From the NCBI GenBank assembly GCA_963714425.1, contig CAVQOI010000008.1, forward strand, positions 434,001 to 498,000: 64,000 nt of DNA, in the 5' to 3' direction. Below the pieces are notes generated by a model. It was given only the letters and a program-made list of their open reading frames with translations. It was not told where the DNA came from and made no database searches. Position 1 is the stretch's first letter. Every line of letters starts with the position of its first letter. Positions 62,835-64,000 of this stretch are shown piece after piece. Origin of the DNA: DATCYX01 sp963714425 (GTDB lineage: Bacteria > Chloroflexota > Anaerolineae > Anaerolineales > UBA4823). The position numbers were made by a program, and so were the translations under genes.

Positions 62835-64000
62835 GTGAGAAGGCTAAGGGACTGGGCACGAAAATACTGGCTTGCAGGCGTAATCGTTATTCTGCCATTA
62901 TTGGTGATCCTGCCACCTGTTCAAGCATTCCCTTACTCGCCGGTTGAGGATGCGTATTCCGATCTGGCAATAACCCATTATCCAAATGCATATTTTTTGC
63001 GCCATGAGTTGGCTGAAAGCAGGTCTATCCCACTCTGGTCGCCGAGCATACTGAGTGGGTATCCATTCTTTGCGAACCCGCTGTCGGGCTTGTTCTACGC
63101 ACCGGGGTGGTTGGCACTGCTGCTCCCCTTGCCACTCGGCTTCAACTTGTTGGCAGCGATACATTCAATCTGGGGAGCGTTTGGCATGGCGATGCTAATG
63201 CGCTCACAAGGATTGAATTTGAACGCGGCGCTCTTTGCTGGGTTGGGGTTGGTATTGATGCCAAAAGCCGTCGCTCACTATGCGGCTGGCCACTTGACGT
63301 TGATCTATGCTATTTCATGGACACCCTGGCTTATCTTTTTGGCACACCGGGAGCGAGAGTTCCCGGTTAGTAATAAGCCCCGCCCAAGATGGGTGCAACC
63401 GGGGTTGGTCATGGCAATAATCCTATTGGCTGACGTCCGCTGGGGGGCTTTTTCCCTTTTCGTCTGGTGGATTTATTCAATTGCGCATAGTAACAATCGT
63501 TACGCAATGGTAAAGGTGCTAACGCGCCAGACATTCCTTGCGTTCCTGCTTTCGTCACCCCTCTTAATACCATTATTGGAGTATGCTTCCCTTTCTACCC
63601 GCAACCTGATGGCGCCCGAGGATGTTCTCGCTTATTCCTTACCCCCAGTACGCATGCTCGGATTGGTTATTCCGGGACTCGGTGGAAATCACGAGTGGGT
63701 GCTTTATCCAGGAGGGGCAATCCTGTGTTTGAGCATTGTTGCTTTGGTCCGCTGGCGGTATTCAAAACCTACTCGATTTTGGATTATTTTAGCTTTTGCC
63801 AGCTTATTGCTCTCATTAGGAGAGCATATCCCTGGTGCGAGCTTTATGGCAGGCATACCCGGGATTAATATGTTGCGCGTACCCTCGCGTGCATTATTCA
63901 TGACCGGAATCGCCCTGAGCGCTTTAGCTGGATGGGGATTGGATGCCCTAAATTCTCCTTTAGATATCACCCAAACACGTGCCATCAGGTTAGGGCTGGT
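62835..64000 (+). CDS. YfhO-like membrane protein, cut by the window end
   Basis: A GTG at 62835, 2 bases after the previous stop, opens a frame that runs off the window (388 codons). It reads M-R-R-L-R-D-W-A-R-K, one helix, then D-A-Y-S-D-L-A-I-T-H-Y-P-N-A, I-P-L-W-S-P-S-I-L-S-G-Y-P-F-F-A-N-P-L-S-G-L-F-Y-A, the landmark of YfhO-like proteins (GT-C-like, glycosylation of teichoic acids in some firmicutes). At least eight helices follow. The C-terminus is not visible. Confidence 0.85.
   Translation, partial: MRRLRDWARKYWLAGVIVILPLLVILPPVQAFPYSPVEDAYSDLAITHYPNAYFLRHELAESRSIPLWSPSILSGYPFFANPLSGLFYAPGWLALLLPLPLGFNLLAAIHSIWGAFGMAMLMRSQGLNLNAALFAGLGLVLMPKAVAHYAAGHLTLIYAISWTPWLIFLAHREREFPVSNKPRPRWVQPGLVMAIILLADVRWGAFSLFVWWIYSIAHSNNRYAMVKVLTRQTFLAFLLSSPLLIPLLEYASLSTRNLMAPEDVLAYSLPPVRMLGLVIPGLGGNHEWVLYPGGAILCLSIVALVRWRYSKPTRFWIILAFASLLLSLGEHIPGASFMAGIPGINMLRVPSRALFMTGIALSALAGWGLDALNSPLDITQTRAIRLGL

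Overview
Organism (inference): gene content points to a bacterium of the phylum Chloroflexota, probably class Anaerolineae. The basis is the linked TIGR03960 radical SAM / DUF2344 pair, a K+-independent H+-pyrophosphatase, a Gld-type ABC exporter set beside a housekeeping sigma factor, a Tad/Flp pilus operon with a minimal pilin and no secretin nearby, a CsoR-CopZ-CopA copper operon, and a large run of multi-membrane glycosyltransferase-like (GT-C) proteins. No rRNA is present; one tRNA (Arg, anticodon CCG) is. I saw no CRISPR array, IS element or prophage. Layout: 0-11 kb is read on the minus strand: a very acidic TPR/helix-hairpin-helix protein, then ndk, the radical SAM protein, its DUF2344 partner, a frameshifted PrsW-family protein, tRNA-Arg and a large lipoprotein. 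The H+-pyrophosphatase (minus) follows, and a plus-strand block of Gld-type ABC transporter genes plus rpoD (13.6-19.0 kb). From 19 to 35.5 kb lies a GT-C island: about eight intact or frameshifted polytopic glycosyltransferase-like genes, one NAD-dependent sugar epimerase/dehydratase, and several visibly decayed minus-strand copies (19.1-19.5 and 24.0-26.1 kb) with a 140-bp tandem duplication. This looks like a fast-evolving surface-glycan or glycolipid locus. From 35.5 to 43.7 kb a NarL-type two-component system precedes flp-cpaB-cpaE-cpaF-tadB-tadC, a class IVb pilus machine, then comF and the long form of hibernation factor HPF. From 45 to 49 kb are a cyclic-nucleotide-binding protein, two folate enzymes (FolE, FolB), an Lgt-like protein with a degenerate signature, and two redoxin-like proteins. 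From 49.3 to 55.8 kb a copper-homeostasis operon with an evident CsoR operator is followed by an L,D-transpeptidase, CcdA, TlpA and a glutaredoxin-DUF2085 fusion, suggesting coordinated extracytoplasmic copper and thiol management. The 55.8-61.2 kb part holds the pgeF-yggS-yggT-yggU cluster and a membrane-anchored NACHT/HEAT protein coupled to a zinc-ribbon coiled-coil protein. The right edge returns to membrane glycosyltransferase/YfhO-like proteins, the last one cut by the window end. Two patterns stand out. First, five otherwise intact genes (PrsW, two GT-C proteins, CpaB, a lipoprotein) each carry one apparent single-base indel, which may be consensus errors rather than biology; the 24-26 kb copies are instead truly decayed. 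Second, the leaders of the ABC operon and of rpoD share a roughly 35-nt hairpin element ending in the same 13 bases, a candidate undescribed 5' UTR element.
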